Shown: positions 5,926 through 6,082 of the stretch, piece after piece | How positions within the stretch are numbered: position 1 is the first letter of the stretch | Layout of the letters: every line of letters starts with the position of its first letter | NCBI GenBank assembly: GCA_035292525.1 | Contig: DATDPZ010000110.1 | Location: 1 to 6,082 of the forward strand | DNA from: VBAS01 sp035292525 | Lineage (GTDB): Bacteria; Bacteroidota; Bacteroidia; Chitinophagales; Chitinophagaceae | DNA length: 6,082 nt | Direction of reading: 5' to 3' | Program-made: the position numbers and the translations under genes | Notes under the pieces: model-generated | Databases searched by the model: none | The model's input: the letters and a program-made list of their open reading frames with translations, nothing else | Told to the model about the DNA's origin: nothing

Positions 5926-6082
5926 AATTGTCTTATTGGCAAGGGCATGCGATTCCACGTCCATCTTGTTTAATTACTTAAAACTTCATTTTGAACTGGA
6001 AACAATAATTATTGAAAAAGCATTTACAAAACGGAAACACCTGGCCAACCGGATAAAACGTCTTGGATTTTGGCGGGCTATG
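5915..6082 (+). CDS. Probable formyltransferase-like protein, N-terminal fragment cut by window edge
   Basis: A frame opens with ATG at 5915 and stays open for 56 codons to the end of the window. It begins MKIKIVLLARACDSTSILFN, a first beta-strand followed by a helix, then LETIIIEKAFTKRK and a basic stretch, RIKRLGFWRAM. This start resembles the formyl-transferase (10-formyl-tetrahydrofolate dependent, methionyl-tRNA formyltransferase-like) proteins found in Bacteroidota glycan loci. The catalytic Asn-His-Asp residues would lie beyond the edge, so the identification is tentative. The start overlaps the last 11 bases of the deacetylase-like gene in another frame, and AAGGA at 5901-5905 sits at reasonable spacing (9 bases) as a ribosome site, supporting translational coupling. 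Role by context: N-formylation of an amino sugar made available by deacylation. Alternatively it could be another Rossmann-like enzyme. Confidence 0.6.
   Translation, partial: MKIKIVLLARACDSTSILFNYLKLHFELETIIIEKAFTKRKHLANRIKRLGFWRAM

Overview
The window looks like part of a surface-polysaccharide (exopolysaccharide, capsule or O-antigen type) biosynthesis locus from a member of the Bacteroidota, possibly a Chitinophagaceae- or Sphingobacteriales-like organism. The phylum call is an inference. It rests on the AT-rich composition, the A-rich start regions that mostly lack a well-placed Shine-Dalgarno, and protein flavours such as the FDDAIW and GFKLIQYLACG glycosyltransferase motifs and the SLDFELYWG deacetylase motif. 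I see no RNA genes, mobile elements, CRISPR arrays or integration signatures. No gene-free stretch exceeds 20 bases.

Layout: (1) bases 2-760, + strand, are the C-terminal 252 codons of a GT-B glycosyltransferase whose start is off the left edge. (2) 770-1651, +, is a class I SAM-dependent methyltransferase with an N-terminal CxxC/CxxC pair. (3) 1654-3024, - strand, is a polytopic membrane protein with a Wzy-like look but no firm family assignment. (4) 3044-4945, +, is a full-length AsnB-type glutamine-dependent amidotransferase. (5) 4951-5925, +, is a NodB/CE4-fold polysaccharide deacetylase-like protein without a signal peptide. (6) 5915-6082 and beyond, +, is the N-terminus of a probable formyltransferase-like protein, overlapping gene 5 by 11 bases and cut by the right edge.

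The plus-strand genes are tightly packed (9-base gap, 5-base gap, 11-base overlap) and look like two operon segments split by the single minus-strand membrane gene. That gene sits 2 bases from its convergent neighbour and 19 bases from its divergent neighbour.

A plausible joint role is building and decorating a repeat unit. The glycosyltransferase adds a sugar and the methyltransferase caps or methylates a sugar. AsnB may amidate a carboxylate such as a uronic acid. The deacetylase/formyltransferase pair may exchange the N-acyl group on an amino sugar. The membrane protein may polymerise or move the lipid-linked product. None of these substrates can be read from the sequence. I see no clearly new system; the most notable items are the deacylase-formyltransferase overlap, the unassigned membrane protein with a strong hairpin inside its gene, and its wedged opposite orientation.
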